From JOPF133 sp035505095 (GTDB taxonomy: Bacteria; Acidobacteriota; Terriglobia; Bryobacterales; Bryobacteraceae), in the NCBI GenBank assembly GCA_035505095.1, contig DATJRE010000239.1, positions 22,928 through 86,927 of the forward strand: DNA of 64,000 bases. Reading direction: 5' to 3'. The translations under genes and the position numbers were made by a program. Positions 53,926-62,691 of the stretch are shown here, piece after piece; within the stretch, counting starts at the first letter, position 1; every line of letters begins with the position of its first letter. Under the pieces are notes generated by a model. The model was not told the origin of the DNA, made no database searches, and saw only the letters and a list, made by a program, of their open reading frames with translations.

Positions 53926-54687
53926 ATGCGGGGTTTTGGGATTCTGATCGCGGCAGTGCCGTTCTCGATCGGGCTGGTGGGTGCGCAACCGGCCGCGGCT
54001 CCGGCGCCCGCCTTCGATTCGGCCTCGGTGCAGGCGGTGCCGACTGCGGAGGACGAGTTCCGGTCCGTGCTGGGTACGGCCATCCACGGCGAGGTCCGTC
54101 TGACCAACGCCACGATGATGGAGTGCCTGCGGTTCGCCTTCGGAATCGACAATAATTTTCAGATTGAGGGACCGGACTGGATGCGGTCCGGGGAATATCG
54201 CTATAACGTCACCGGCACGGCCCCCGCCAATACCTCCCTTGACCAGCTTCGCCTGATGCTGCAGAATCTTCTCGCCCAGCGGTTCCGCATGACCCTGCGG
54301 CGCGAACCGAAGCAGTTGGCGTTTCTGGCGCTGGCGGTGTCGCCGAAGGGGCTGAAGCTCCGGCCCGCCAGGGATGGCTCGGATGCTTCCGGCAACGCGC
54401 AGATGCTGGGGAAGATCTCCTCCAACAGCATGTCCATGACACAGTTGACGACGCTGCTGTCGCTGTTCCTGGGGCAGCCGGTGCTGGATCGGACGGGCCT
54501 TCAGGGATTTTTCGATGTGAAGCTGCAATGGAAGCCGGAAACCGCGGCGGGCGACGATCGGGCGGCGGTGAACCAGGCGGTTTTCGGGGCGCTGGAGGAG
54601 CAACTCGGGCTGGTGCTCGAAAAGAAGCAGGGGCCGCTGGAGGTAATCGTGGTCGACCAGGCGGAGAAGAAACCCATCGGCAACTGA
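53926..54687 (+). CDS. TIGR03435 family secreted protein
   Basis: A 253-residue exported protein of the TIGR03435 family, expanded in Solibacter and other acidobacteria and of unknown function. A signal peptide (GILIAAVPFSIGLVGAQ) is followed by FDSASVQAVPT, TNATMMECLRFAFGI, DQLRLMLQNLLAQRFRMTLR, then VLDRTGLQGFFDVKLQW and a C-terminal LGLVLEKKQGPLEVIVVDQ. It lies 14 nt behind AlkB but is probably independent. Confidence 0.88.
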   Translation: MRGFGILIAAVPFSIGLVGAQPAAAPAPAFDSASVQAVPTAEDEFRSVLGTAIHGEVRLTNATMMECLRFAFGIDNNFQIEGPDWMRSGEYRYNVTGTAPANTSLDQLRLMLQNLLAQRFRMTLRREPKQLAFLALAVSPKGLKLRPARDGSDASGNAQMLGKISSNSMSMTQLTTLLSLFLGQPVLDRTGLQGFFDVKLQWKPETAAGDDRAAVNQAVFGALEEQLGLVLEKKQGPLEVIVVDQAEKKPIGN

Positions 54688-54712
54688 CGCGGCCGGAGGG
54701 CGCCGCTAGCCG

Positions 54713-55297
54713 CTAGCCGGGGTCCAGCTCGTCATCTCCGTCGTCGGCTTCGCCGTCAGCCTCGCAGCCGAAGCCATCGAACAAGCCGGGCTGGGGGTTG
54801 GGCGGAACGTAGTCGCGCCCGAGGTTCAGCCGGAGCGGGCCGTGCGCGCGGCCATCGGCCCAGGAACTGGTCTGGGTGCGGGCGGCGTTCTGGGCCAGCC
54901 AGTCGCAGCGGTTGTTGTCCTCGTGGGCGGCGTGACCTTTGGTCCAGATCCAGGTGGTATTGTGGAGGGCGGTTAATTCGTCGAGCTCGATCCACAGGTC
55001 GGCATTGCGCACCGGGATGTTGCGCTTCCACCATTGGCGCCGTTTCCAGCGGGCCACCCATTGCGTGATGCCCTGCCGGACGTATTCGGCGTCGGTGGTG
55101 ACCTCGATTTCGCACGGCTCTTTAAACGCCAGCAGGCCCTGAATGGCGGCCATCAGCTCCATGCGGTTGTTGGTGGTGAGAGGATCGTAGCCGAAGAGTT
55201 CTTTCTTGATGGCGCCAAACCGCAGGATGCAGGCCCATCCACCCGGCCCGGGGTTGCCCAGGCAGGAGCCATCGGTAATCAAAGAAGCCTTCTTCAT
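54713..55297 (-). CDS. rnhA: Ribonuclease HI
   Basis: A 194-residue RNase HI that cuts the RNA strand of RNA-DNA hybrids. Catalytic residues are present: Asp in ITDGSCLGNPGPGGW, Glu in NRMELMAAI, Asp in VTTDAEYVRQGI and His/Asp in GHAAHEDNNRCDWLA. A C-terminal tail of about 45 residues (acidic, EADGEADDGDDEL) extends beyond the usual 155-residue enzyme. The start at 55297 is the family-typical MKKASLITDG; an upstream in-frame start is possible. It lies 133 nt downstream of the AAA+ gene on the same strand. Confidence 0.93.
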   Translation of the reverse strand: MKKASLITDGSCLGNPGPGGWACILRFGAIKKELFGYDPLTTNNRMELMAAIQGLLAFKEPCEIEVTTDAEYVRQGITQWVARWKRRQWWKRNIPVRNADLWIELDELTALHNTTWIWTKGHAAHEDNNRCDWLAQNAARTQTSSWADGRAHGPLRLNLGRDYVPPNPQPGLFDGFGCEADGEADDGDDELDPG

Positions 55298-55430
55298 GGT
55301 TTTGGCGGCCCGTGCCACCGGCGCCTGCCGATCCCGCTGCGCCCATGCCTGTGGCCCCTGTGCCGCCGCCCACACTTCCCGCCGCCGATACTACCAGCCC
55401 CGTGCCGGCTGGCCGCCGGTCCCCAGCCGC

Positions 55431-57161
55431 TTACCCCCTGGTCAGTTCCGCCAGTTGGTTGGCGCGGCGGATGGCTTCGCCGCGGTCGAGGTCGCGATAG
55501 CGGTCGGGGAGCAGGCTCTTGCTGGTACACTCCAGGACGGCCACCAGGGTCTGCAATTCGATCTCGGTGGGATAGGACGGCGGAATGAAATCCGCCAGCG
55601 CGGCGGTCAGGTCGGCAGCGGTCGGGGCAGCCGAGTTTTCGAGCGCGCTCTTCATCCTGGCCCGCACCAGGATGGCTTCCACGTCGGCGCCCGAAAGGCC
55701 GCTGGCGTTCTTCAGGAAGACCTGGTCGGCTTCCGCCGAGGCGATCGCCAGCCCGCTCTTTTTCTGCATCGCGTGGAGCATCGCCAGCCGCTCCTCGTCG
55801 GTATGCGGATAGAACAGCGCGATGTGCTCCTCGGCGCGGCCCTGGCGTTTCAAATCCACCGGGAGCAGGTCGGGGCGGCAGGTGAGCAGGAACCAGATCA
55901 CGCGGCCGCGCAGCTCGGTATTGCCCATGAACTGGGCGATCTGCGCGAAGACCCGGTTGGATACGCCGCTATCGCCGGATGCCGAACGGTTGCCAAGCTG
56001 GGCGTCGGCTTCGTCCACGATCACGGCGATGGGGCTCATGGCCTTCAGCAGGTTCAGGATGCGTTCCAGGTTGCCTTCGGTCTGGCCCTGCCACATGCTG
56101 CGGAAATTCTTCAGGGTGACGGCGGGGATGCCGATCTCGCCGGCGAAGCAGGTGGTGAGAAAAGTCTTGCCCGTGCCCACCGGGCCGCAGATCACATAGC
56201 CCATGGGCACCACTTCGGTCTTGCCGGCGCGGATGGCGCGGGCGGCATCGTAGAGCTTCTGTTTGGCCGGGGCGTGGCCTGCCACCATGGAAAGGTCGAA
56301 GCGGCTCTGAACGAATTCCAGCATGCCGCCGGATTCGGCTTCGATCAGGTCCTTCTTGCGCTTCCGCAGGAACTTCATGGTGAGGGGGCGCTGGTTCTCG
56401 GTGGCGTCCGAAAGCAGCCCCTGCAAGTGCAAGCGCTTGAGGCCGGCGGTGAGATTGGCCAGGGCTTCGGGGGTGACGTCCGATCCCGCCGGCAGTGGCT
56501 TGGCCGCGCGGATATAATCCAGCCGGCCGGCTTCATCTGGCAGTGGGATCTGGATGGAGGCCACGCCGGGGTTCTGCACCAGGCCCAGGTTCAGCTCCAC
56601 AAGATTTTCGGCCACCAGCACGAAGGTGACATCGGCCTGCAGGAAGGTGGGGTTCTGGGCCCAGCGTTTGAAGATCACCAGCGAATTGCGATCCTCGGCG
56701 GGCATGCCGGAGCTGTCGCCGGCCGGCGTGATGGTCTCGGCGAAATCCACCACCAGGGCAATTTTCTTGCGGTCGGAGATGCGCAGCCGCATGTAATTGT
56801 CCAGAATGTTGAGCACGCCATCGGGATTACGCGGCAGGCCGTTGCAGAAATTGGTGCCATGGAAACTGTCGTAGCCCGCCAGGGCCCGCTCGAAATCGGC
56901 CTTCATATCGGCATTGCCGAAGGTCAGGCCGCCGCCGCGGTCGTAGTTCAGCACCAGGTCGCGGGTGCCGAAGAGGGCTTCGCGCAGGAAGCGGCCGACG
57001 GACAGGAAATCGGTGCCGGTGGAACGCTTCCAGGGCACCAGGTCGCGCACGTTGCCGTGCAGCACGAACATGGAGGTGACGCCCGAGTAGTATTTTTCGG
57101 AGAGGTCGCGGGCCCAGTCGGGCAGCGAGTCCAGGTGATTGGCGGGAGTGGGGGTGGCCAT
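55431..57161 (-). CDS. AAA+ ATPase of the PspA-ABC operon
   Basis: A 576-residue ATPase. The intact AAA+ module has Walker A GPVGTGKT at 326-333, Walker B VDEAD at 382-386, a second-region arginine finger candidate in LTCRPDLLPVDLKRQGR and a C-terminal lid (about 460-510). The N-terminal half (about 25-230) resembles a degenerate AAA domain without a Walker A (MFVLHGNVRDLVPWKR, KKIALVVDFAETITPAG). Soluble, with no membrane segment. It is the last gene of a nine-gene operon containing PspA; ESCRT-III relatives of PspA are remodelled by AAA+ enzymes, so a disassembly role is an attractive inference. Confidence 0.8.
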   Translation of the reverse strand: MATPTPANHLDSLPDWARDLSEKYYSGVTSMFVLHGNVRDLVPWKRSTGTDFLSVGRFLREALFGTRDLVLNYDRGGGLTFGNADMKADFERALAGYDSFHGTNFCNGLPRNPDGVLNILDNYMRLRISDRKKIALVVDFAETITPAGDSSGMPAEDRNSLVIFKRWAQNPTFLQADVTFVLVAENLVELNLGLVQNPGVASIQIPLPDEAGRLDYIRAAKPLPAGSDVTPEALANLTAGLKRLHLQGLLSDATENQRPLTMKFLRKRKKDLIEAESGGMLEFVQSRFDLSMVAGHAPAKQKLYDAARAIRAGKTEVVPMGYVICGPVGTGKTFLTTCFAGEIGIPAVTLKNFRSMWQGQTEGNLERILNLLKAMSPIAVIVDEADAQLGNRSASGDSGVSNRVFAQIAQFMGNTELRGRVIWFLLTCRPDLLPVDLKRQGRAEEHIALFYPHTDEERLAMLHAMQKKSGLAIASAEADQVFLKNASGLSGADVEAILVRARMKSALENSAAPTAADLTAALADFIPPSYPTEIELQTLVAVLECTSKSLLPDRYRDLDRGEAIRRANQLAELTRG

Positions 57162-57162
57162 G

Positions 57163-57999
57163 TCAGTTAGAAACCCGGTTGCGCGAACCGCCGCCGCCCG
57201 GATCGTAGCCCGCGTCGGCCAGCGGCGCCAGCTCGAAAATCGATTCCACTTCGCGCACGGTCTCTTCGGTCTGTTCGACGTCTTTCACCAGGCCGTCCAG
57301 GTGCGCGGCGATCTGCTCCGGGTCGTGCATGGTGACGGATTGGTCGCGAATCAGGTTGAGCACGTCCTCGACGGCCGCGCACTGGGCGTCAATCACCTGG
57401 CAGTTCTCGCAGATCTTATCGTACTTTTCCACGCGCTTGGCGAGGATTTCGATGCGCTTGCGGTTGATCTCCTGTACCTTGGGCGGTTCGTGCTCCAGGT
57501 CCTTCTGCAACTGCACGGACTCCTTGTTGATGGTATCGCGATTGATGGCGCGCAGGTACTCGCGGTGATGGAAGGCCGCGTTCAGCAGGCGCACGTAGGA
57601 TTGCGACAGGCCCTCCAGCTTGTCCTCCATCTGGTCCACGAACATCTGGGAAGTGGCGGTGAGCCGGCGGTAATTTTCGCGGATGGCCCGGCTGGTGTTA
57701 TCCAGGTTGGCGTAGCGGGCCCGCATTTCGGGCGGCAGCTCGTAGAACAGAGCGCTGAGACTCTTCTCGCGCTGCCGCTTTTCGTCTTCGTATTTCCACG
57801 AACGCGCCAGGCGCTGAAAGCGGCTGTTATTGGGCACCGTGGCCAGGTAGATCAACTCCAGGCCGGCGCCCAGGATCAGGGGCAGGGCACTGAAGGAAAC
57901 CCCCGCGAAGGCCAGCGCGCCGAACAGCATGATCTTGTTGTACTGCCAGTGGAAGGCAGCTTTCAGATAATCGACCTGGCCGTCGTCTCTGTCCGCCAT
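57163..57999 (-). CDS. Membrane protein with long coiled coil
   Basis: A 278-residue protein. Two hydrophobic segments near residues 20-50 (IMLFGALAFAGVSFSALPLILGAGLELIYLA) anchor it; the remaining 200 residues are charged and alpha-helical with extended coiled-coil character (MRARYANLDNTSRAIRENYRR, ETVREVESIFELA). A pair of cysteines (ICENCQVIDAQC) lies near residue 200. No family is recognised. ATGA overlap with the ABC ATPase and a 1-nt gap to the AAA+ gene show tight coupling, suggesting it anchors the AAA+ ATPase or PspA at the membrane. Confidence 0.7.
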   Translation of the reverse strand: MADRDDGQVDYLKAAFHWQYNKIMLFGALAFAGVSFSALPLILGAGLELIYLATVPNNSRFQRLARSWKYEDEKRQREKSLSALFYELPPEMRARYANLDNTSRAIRENYRRLTATSQMFVDQMEDKLEGLSQSYVRLLNAAFHHREYLRAINRDTINKESVQLQKDLEHEPPKVQEINRKRIEILAKRVEKYDKICENCQVIDAQCAAVEDVLNLIRDQSVTMHDPEQIAAHLDGLVKDVEQTEETVREVESIFELAPLADAGYDPGGGGSRNRVSN

Positions 58000-58823
58000 C
58001 ACACGCTCACACGCACTTGGCCTTGGCCGGGAGCGCGGCGCAGGCAAGCGAGCACATGCTGCTGCAGTTCGTGAAATTCGGAACGATTTTTCACGGACGG
58101 ATCGCGCGGACGGCCAAACGGCACGGGAACATCTTCAATAATTGTACCGGGTCGGGCGCACAGGACGTAAATGTGGTCGGCCAGGTAGATGGCTTCATCC
58201 ACATCATGAGTGACGAACAGAATGGTGGAGGCGGTTTCGGACCAGACGTGCAGCAGGAGTTCCTGCATGTCGGCGCGGGTCTGGGCATCCAGCGCGCCGA
58301 AGGGTTCGTCCATGAGGATGACGCCGGGCCGCAGGGCGAGAGTGCGGGCGATGGCTACGCGCTGCTGCATGCCGCCAGAAAGGGTGTCTGGGTACGATTT
58401 CTCGAAGCCCGCGAGGCCCACCGCCTCGATGAGCTTCGCGACGATGGGGTCGCGCTCGGCGGGAGGCACGTGGTTGATCTTCAGGCCGTAAGCGACGTTC
58501 TCGGACACCGTGAGCCAGGGGAACGAAGTGTACTTCTGGAAGACCATGCCGCGGTCGCGGCCGGGCCTGGTAACGGGCTGTCCGTTGACCAGCACCTCGC
58601 CGGTATCGGGATGGTCGAGGCCGGCGATGAGACGCAGAATGGTGGATTTGCCGCAGCCGGAAGGTCCCAGAAGAACGCGGAACTCACCGATATCGCGGCC
58701 ATCGGAGGAGAAAAGATCTTCGATTTCGAAGTTGATGTCGTGGATGGCCTGGATGCGTTCGCCCGCCGGCGAAACGAAGGCGCGCGAGACGTTGTGGAGC
58801 GCGATTTTGGATTTAGTGGGCAA
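57999..58823 (-). CDS. ABC transporter ATPase (TauB/SsuB-type)
   Basis: A 274-residue ABC ATPase of the nitrate/sulfonate/taurine importer type. Walker A is GPSGCGKST, the Q-loop reads VFQKYTSFPWL, the signature LSGGMQQRVAIART and Walker B VILMDEPFGALD are followed by the H-loop THDVDEA. It pairs with the permease at 59454 but an 1.1-kb block with a nucleotidyltransferase pair separates the two genes. The start is uncertain: TTG at 58823 is favoured since no ATG is near and the upstream gene ends at 58840. Confidence 0.85.
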   Translation of the reverse strand: MPTKSKIALHNVSRAFVSPAGERIQAIHDINFEIEDLFSSDGRDIGEFRVLLGPSGCGKSTILRLIAGLDHPDTGEVLVNGQPVTRPGRDRGMVFQKYTSFPWLTVSENVAYGLKINHVPPAERDPIVAKLIEAVGLAGFEKSYPDTLSGGMQQRVAIARTLALRPGVILMDEPFGALDAQTRADMQELLLHVWSETASTILFVTHDVDEAIYLADHIYVLCARPGTIIEDVPVPFGRPRDPSVKNRSEFHELQQHVLACLRRAPGQGQVRVSV

Positions 58824-58839
58824 GGGGGTGTCCAGTAGG

Positions 58840-59307
58840 CTAATGCTTTTTGCGCTGCCCTTTCTGAATCTGCTCCAAATGCTCGAGGTCGCTGCTGCGG
58901 CCGGCAGCCCGCTTGTTAGCAATCAGGTCGTCCAAAGAGATGAAGTTCACAGGTATACCGAATACTACGTCTTCGACGCGATTCTGCCACGCCTCCGGGA
59001 ATCGAAGGCCGCTAATTTGGGTAAGAATATCGATTCGCACCGGCGCAATCCCGATCTGGTACACGACTCCTTCGTGGGCGAACGTCTCCGGTGTCACTCC
59101 GTCGCTCGCTAGAGGAGCGCCAAACCGCCCGAGCGCTCGAAAAACCCTGCCGGAGTTCTCCTCCGAGCTGGCGACCCATATATCGAGATCCTTCGTATAA
59201 CGCGGCTCGCTGTATCTCATCACGGCATAACCACCCACGATCAGGTATTCCACCTCAAACTCCTGAAAGCTTAGTAATAGTTCTCTGAAATGTGGGCTTT
59301 CGGCCAT
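58840..59307 (-). CDS. DUF6036/MNT-like nucleotidyltransferase
   Basis: A 155-residue small nucleotidyltransferase-fold protein. The active-site pattern GGYAVMRYSEPRYTKDLDIWV gives Gly-Gly followed by the two metal-binding aspartates (DLD). Similar proteins occur as the NTase half of toxin-antitoxin or HEPN-MNT-like pairs. It overlaps the start of a small upstream gene by 53 nt and lies between permease and ATPase genes. Its substrate is unknown; AMP transfer to a protein is a reasonable hypothesis. Confidence 0.8.
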   Translation of the reverse strand: MAESPHFRELLLSFQEFEVEYLIVGGYAVMRYSEPRYTKDLDIWVASSEENSGRVFRALGRFGAPLASDGVTPETFAHEGVVYQIGIAPVRIDILTQISGLRFPEAWQNRVEDVVFGIPVNFISLDDLIANKRAAGRSSDLEHLEQIQKGQRKKH

Positions 59308-59464
59308 ACTTCATTTCTTCCGTAATCTCGATCATCTCCCAGGCCGCAGCGAAGATCGCTTCGGTGCCTTGTTCCTGCCAAAACTCGATATCGAACTCCC
59401 GCCCCGGGAATTCCCCCCGCAACAGCCGCGTCTTCCACTTAGGCCGCTCCGGTTCATTTGGCAT
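59255..59464 (-). CDS. Small protein upstream of the nucleotidyltransferase
   Basis: A 69-residue soluble protein with an EFDIEFWQEQGTEAIFAAAW core followed by EMIEITEEM. A small protein with this W..GTEAIFAAAWEM-type core often precedes DUF6036 nucleotidyltransferases, as I recall. It starts with ATG at 59464, overlapping the permease stop by 11 nt, and its end overlaps the nucleotidyltransferase by 53 nt in another frame, so translation is coupled. Antitoxin or cofactor roles are both possible. Confidence 0.65.
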   Translation of the reverse strand: MPNEPERPKWKTRLLRGEFPGREFDIEFWQEQGTEAIFAAAWEMIEITEEMKYGRKPTFQRTITKLSGV

Positions 59465-60302
59465 GCGCGGCCACCTTCTTCGCCATGCTGGCGGTAGCCG
59501 GTTCGGCGCGGACGCTGGCCCGCCGCCAGGGAAACAGCCAGCGGTCTAACAGCGTCAGCAGGTAGCGGAACAGGAACGCCGCGAAGCCGATGGCGATGAT
59601 GCCGGCGTAGACGCGGTCGAAATCCAGCACCTTGCGGGCAGCTTCCACCATGTAGCCCACGCCTTTGCGGGCGTTCACCATCTCGGCCAGAATGACGTAG
59701 GTCCAGCCGATGTCGTACATGATGCGGAAGGAGCCGAAGATGGCCGGGAACGACGCCCGGAACATCAGCCACAACACCTGCCGCCGGCCCGCGCCCAGGG
59801 TGACGGCGGTCTCGATCAGCGCGTTGTCCACCTTGTTGGCCTCTTCCACCACCACCGCCAGCAGGTAGAAGAACATGCCGAACCAGAGGAACGCGATCTT
59901 CATGGCCTCATCCATGCCGAACAGGGCGATGAAGGCCGGCAGGAAGGCGGTGATGGGCATGGAGCGCATGGGCTCAGCCACCGGGTTGACCAGGTCGTGC
60001 AGCCACTTGAAGCCGCCCATCAGCAGGCCCAGCGGTAAGGCCACCACGGCGGCCCAGAAGAAGGCTTGGGCAATGCGCCACCAGCTTTGAAAGACGTTGC
60101 CCAGCAGGTCGTACTCCGTCCACAAGCGGGCGAATGCCGTGACCACGCCGAGGGGATCGGGCACGGAAAACGGCGGCAGCAATTTCCAGCGGGTCAGCAG
60201 GTACCAGACCAGCACTACCAGGGTCCACGCCACCAGCGCCAGAATGACGCGCGTACGCCGGGTGGTCTCCCGGCGGATGTCCAACAACTGCGAGAGTTTC
60301 AC
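59454..60302 (-). CDS. ABC transporter permease (nitrate/sulfonate type)
   Basis: A 282-residue BPD_transp_1 permease with about six membrane helices. The EAA loop (ETAVTLGAGRRQVLWLMFRASFPAIF) that contacts the ATPase is intact. The start is GTG at 60302, overlapping the substrate-binding protein stop (GTGA). It pairs with the ATPase at 57999 and the SBP-OmpA fusion at 60299. The transported compound is not indicated by sequence. Confidence 0.88.
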   Translation of the reverse strand: MKLSQLLDIRRETTRRTRVILALVAWTLVVLVWYLLTRWKLLPPFSVPDPLGVVTAFARLWTEYDLLGNVFQSWWRIAQAFFWAAVVALPLGLLMGGFKWLHDLVNPVAEPMRSMPITAFLPAFIALFGMDEAMKIAFLWFGMFFYLLAVVVEEANKVDNALIETAVTLGAGRRQVLWLMFRASFPAIFGSFRIMYDIGWTYVILAEMVNARKGVGYMVEAARKVLDFDRVYAGIIAIGFAAFLFRYLLTLLDRWLFPWRRASVRAEPATASMAKKVAAHAK

Positions 60303-61867
60303 GGCTTGGCCGGATTCGGATAGACCTTAATATCCGTGCGCCGGTTCTTCTCGCGGCCCTCGGGAGTGTCGTTGCTGTCGAGAGGTTTGTCCGGCCCGTT
60401 GCCGGCCGTCCGCATACGCTCGGCCGGGAAGTGGTATTGCTCAACCAGATATTGCTTTACGGCATCGGCGCGCTGCTTGGAAAGTTCCATGTTGAGCTCG
60501 CGCGAGCCGGTCGAATCGGTGTTGCCATCGATATCCACCACGGTGTTTTCGTAGAGCCGCATGAACTCACCAATCTCATCCACCACGGCGCGGGAATCCA
60601 GGCCCATGCGGGCCGAGTTGGGGTCGAAGTAGATGGCCCGCCGCTCGGTGGCGATGGGCACCGCGCCCTTGGCCGGCTCTTTGTAGGTGATGGGCGCTTC
60701 GGTAACCGCGTTGGTGAATTTGCCGGAGAGAGACGCCAGATAGCGCCGGTCCACACTGTCCTCCGGGTCGGCAGTGTGGTTGATGAGCCGCAGTTCACGA
60801 TACATATCCTGGGCCATGCGGAAAATGTTGGCGTAGTCCGAATCCGATCCGGCCGTGCCGAAGAACTGTTCATTATCGGCGTAATTGGCCAGTTTCACCC
60901 CGCCCAGCATGGTTTTGGCCAGATCCGAGGGGATATTGAAATCCTTGATCGTGCCGATCAAGGTGTAGGCGCGCGAGGGGTTCTGCTCGATGAAATCGAC
61001 GCCCTTGAGCCAACCGTCGATGAACTTGACGACGGTGCCCGGGGAACTGGCGGCGAAGCGGTCGCTCACCACCAGCACGTCGGCAATCAGGCGGTTGGCC
61101 ACGCGCGTATCGTAGATTTTCTTGGAGCCCGGGCGCTTGGAAACGGCATCGCTCATATCCGGGTCCCAGGCCACCGCGGCATCCACTTTCTGCTGCGCGA
61201 ACAGGGTGGCCGGTTCAATGCCGTCCTTGGTGTGCACCGCCTTATTGAAGATCTCGTTACGCTGCTCGGTGGAGAGGCCGGAAGCCTTCAGGCCGTTCCA
61301 CAGCAGGAAATGGGAAGGCGTATAGGGGGCGAAGGCTACGGTCTTGCCGGCCAGGTCCTCGATGCTGTTGATGCCCTGCTTGCCGATCACGCCATCGGCG
61401 CCCCGCGACCAATCCACCATGTAAAACGCGCGCGCGCCCACGTGCTTATCCTGGAACTGCCCGAAATCCTTAGCCCACACGTCGGCGGTGGTGAGCATGA
61501 TGTCCACGTTGTTGGTGGCCAGGGCAGCGGCGCCTTCGGTCCAATCGTCGATAATCTTGAAGGTGACCTTGAGGCCCTCATCGGAGTAAATCGACCCGGT
61601 CGCGGTATCGAGGCCGCCGTTGGCGACCAGGCCGCCCACGCAGCCCACCCAGATGTTCACGCGCACACGGACGTCGTTGGTCTCCTTGGCCGCCACGTCC
61701 AGCGGCTTGCTGGTGTCGACCTTCACATCCGACCGGGCCGCACCGCCCGATTTCAGACCGTACTTCGAAAGGTCCAGGACACCGTACTTATTGAGGCTGT
61801 AACCCACCAGGGCCACGCCGAGGATAAAAATCAGGACCCAACCGCCCTTTTCGATTTTGATGGCCAT
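60299..61867 (-). CDS. NMT1-type substrate-binding protein fused to OmpA/MotB domain
   Basis: A 522-residue fusion. One N-terminal membrane anchor (GWVLIFILGVALVGYSL, about 8-25) is followed by a periplasmic substrate-binding domain (about 65-370: VRVNIWVGCVGGLVANGG, NVDIMLTTADVWAKDF, KVDAAVAWDPDMSDAV) of the NMT1/sulfonate type, then a C-terminal OmpA/MotB peptidoglycan-binding domain (about 405-522) with FDPNSARMGLDSRAVVDEIG, DGNTDSTGSRELN and LSKQRADAVKQYL. Binding protein and peptidoglycan anchor on one chain is unusual; it could sense cell-wall strain or tether the ABC complex. It is followed directly by the permease (GTGA overlap). Confidence 0.85.
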   Translation of the reverse strand: MAIKIEKGGWVLIFILGVALVGYSLNKYGVLDLSKYGLKSGGAARSDVKVDTSKPLDVAAKETNDVRVRVNIWVGCVGGLVANGGLDTATGSIYSDEGLKVTFKIIDDWTEGAAALATNNVDIMLTTADVWAKDFGQFQDKHVGARAFYMVDWSRGADGVIGKQGINSIEDLAGKTVAFAPYTPSHFLLWNGLKASGLSTEQRNEIFNKAVHTKDGIEPATLFAQQKVDAAVAWDPDMSDAVSKRPGSKKIYDTRVANRLIADVLVVSDRFAASSPGTVVKFIDGWLKGVDFIEQNPSRAYTLIGTIKDFNIPSDLAKTMLGGVKLANYADNEQFFGTAGSDSDYANIFRMAQDMYRELRLINHTADPEDSVDRRYLASLSGKFTNAVTEAPITYKEPAKGAVPIATERRAIYFDPNSARMGLDSRAVVDEIGEFMRLYENTVVDIDGNTDSTGSRELNMELSKQRADAVKQYLVEQYHFPAERMRTAGNGPDKPLDSNDTPEGREKNRRTDIKVYPNPAKP

Positions 61868-61881
61868 GTTGTAATGCGGTC

Positions 61882-61929
61882 CGCTCCCGCCGGAATGGGC
61901 CCGTTTGCTTCCGCACCGGATCGGGAGCG
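61882..61929 (-). promoter_or_regulatory. Intra-operon stem-loop between pspA and the SBP-OmpA gene
   Basis: Arms CGCTCCCG (61882-61889) and CGGGAGCG (61922-61929) are perfectly complementary across 32 nt, in the 65-nt gap between two co-directional genes. It may uncouple expression of the PspA pair from the rest, as a partial terminator or RNA-stability element. Confidence 0.45.
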
Positions 61930-61932
61930 CGT

Positions 61933-62673
61933 TTATGCCGTCCTTTGCGTCTCCGTTCCCCCAATCGTCTTCTGTGGCGCGCCCAATTGCGGCGTCGCCG
62001 GCGCCGGGGCGATCAGCCCCATCTCCACTTTGAACTGTTTCACCAGTTCGTTGGCGCGGAGGCCCTCGGCCTCTTCCTCGATCTTGATTTTCTGCTGATC
62101 TACGTTGCCCAGGGCCATTTCCATGCGGGCTTCGTTCACGGCGGTCTGCTCTTCGATTTTGCGGACCATTTCATCGTGCGTCGCGCTGATGCCCGCCACC
62201 TCGAAGCTTTCCATGGAATCGGCGACTTTCTTCTGCCACTGCGCGCGGCGATAGTCGCGGATGGCGTTGAGCGCTTCCTGGGTCTTGCGCTCCTTCTCCA
62301 TCATGAAGGCCTTCTTGACCGCCATGGCCTTATCGAAGGCGGCGCGCGCCGTAGTGAGCTGCCCCTGGGTGCGGGCGAGGGCCCCGCGCACCTGTTCGAG
62401 CTGCACCGCGAAACTGCCCGCCAAATCGTCCCGGTTGGCCGAGATCGCGGCTTTCACCTTGGCCGTCAGGTCGGCCCCCTGGTCTTTATACCGCGACTCC
62501 TCCTTCTCCAGCAGGGTCACGTTCGCCTTAACCATGGCGATGCTCTCGTTCATTCGCGGCACCTGGTCGTTCAAATCGCGAATGTTCTGCTGGAGGATGA
62601 GTTCCGGGTTCTCCCCGGCGGAGATAAAAAATCCGACAAACGAGCGAACCATGCGAGACAATCGTCTCCACAT
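61933..62673 (-). CDS. PspA/IM30 family protein
   Basis: A 246-residue PspA/Vipp1 family protein, the bacterial relative of ESCRT-III that coats damaged membranes. An amphipathic N-terminal helix (RRLSRMVRSFVGFF) is followed by the long alpha-helical coiled coil (ENPELILQQNIRDLNDQVPRMN) and later helices; a proline-rich tail ends the protein. Length matches PspA. AAAGGGGATA lies just upstream of the ATG. It is the second gene of the operon, directly after the coiled-coil protein, and a stem-loop separates it from the SBP-OmpA gene. Confidence 0.87.
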   Translation of the reverse strand: MWRRLSRMVRSFVGFFISAGENPELILQQNIRDLNDQVPRMNESIAMVKANVTLLEKEESRYKDQGADLTAKVKAAISANRDDLAGSFAVQLEQVRGALARTQGQLTTARAAFDKAMAVKKAFMMEKERKTQEALNAIRDYRRAQWQKKVADSMESFEVAGISATHDEMVRKIEEQTAVNEARMEMALGNVDQQKIKIEEEAEGLRANELVKQFKVEMGLIAPAPATPQLGAPQKTIGGTETQRTA

Positions 62674-62691
62674 ACAGGTATCCCCTTTCCC

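Noticed and set aside
58840..59464. Whole PspA operon as a defence island
   Set aside because: Only the nucleotidyltransferase pair hints at defence; the remaining genes are envelope and transport components, so an antiphage role is not claimed.
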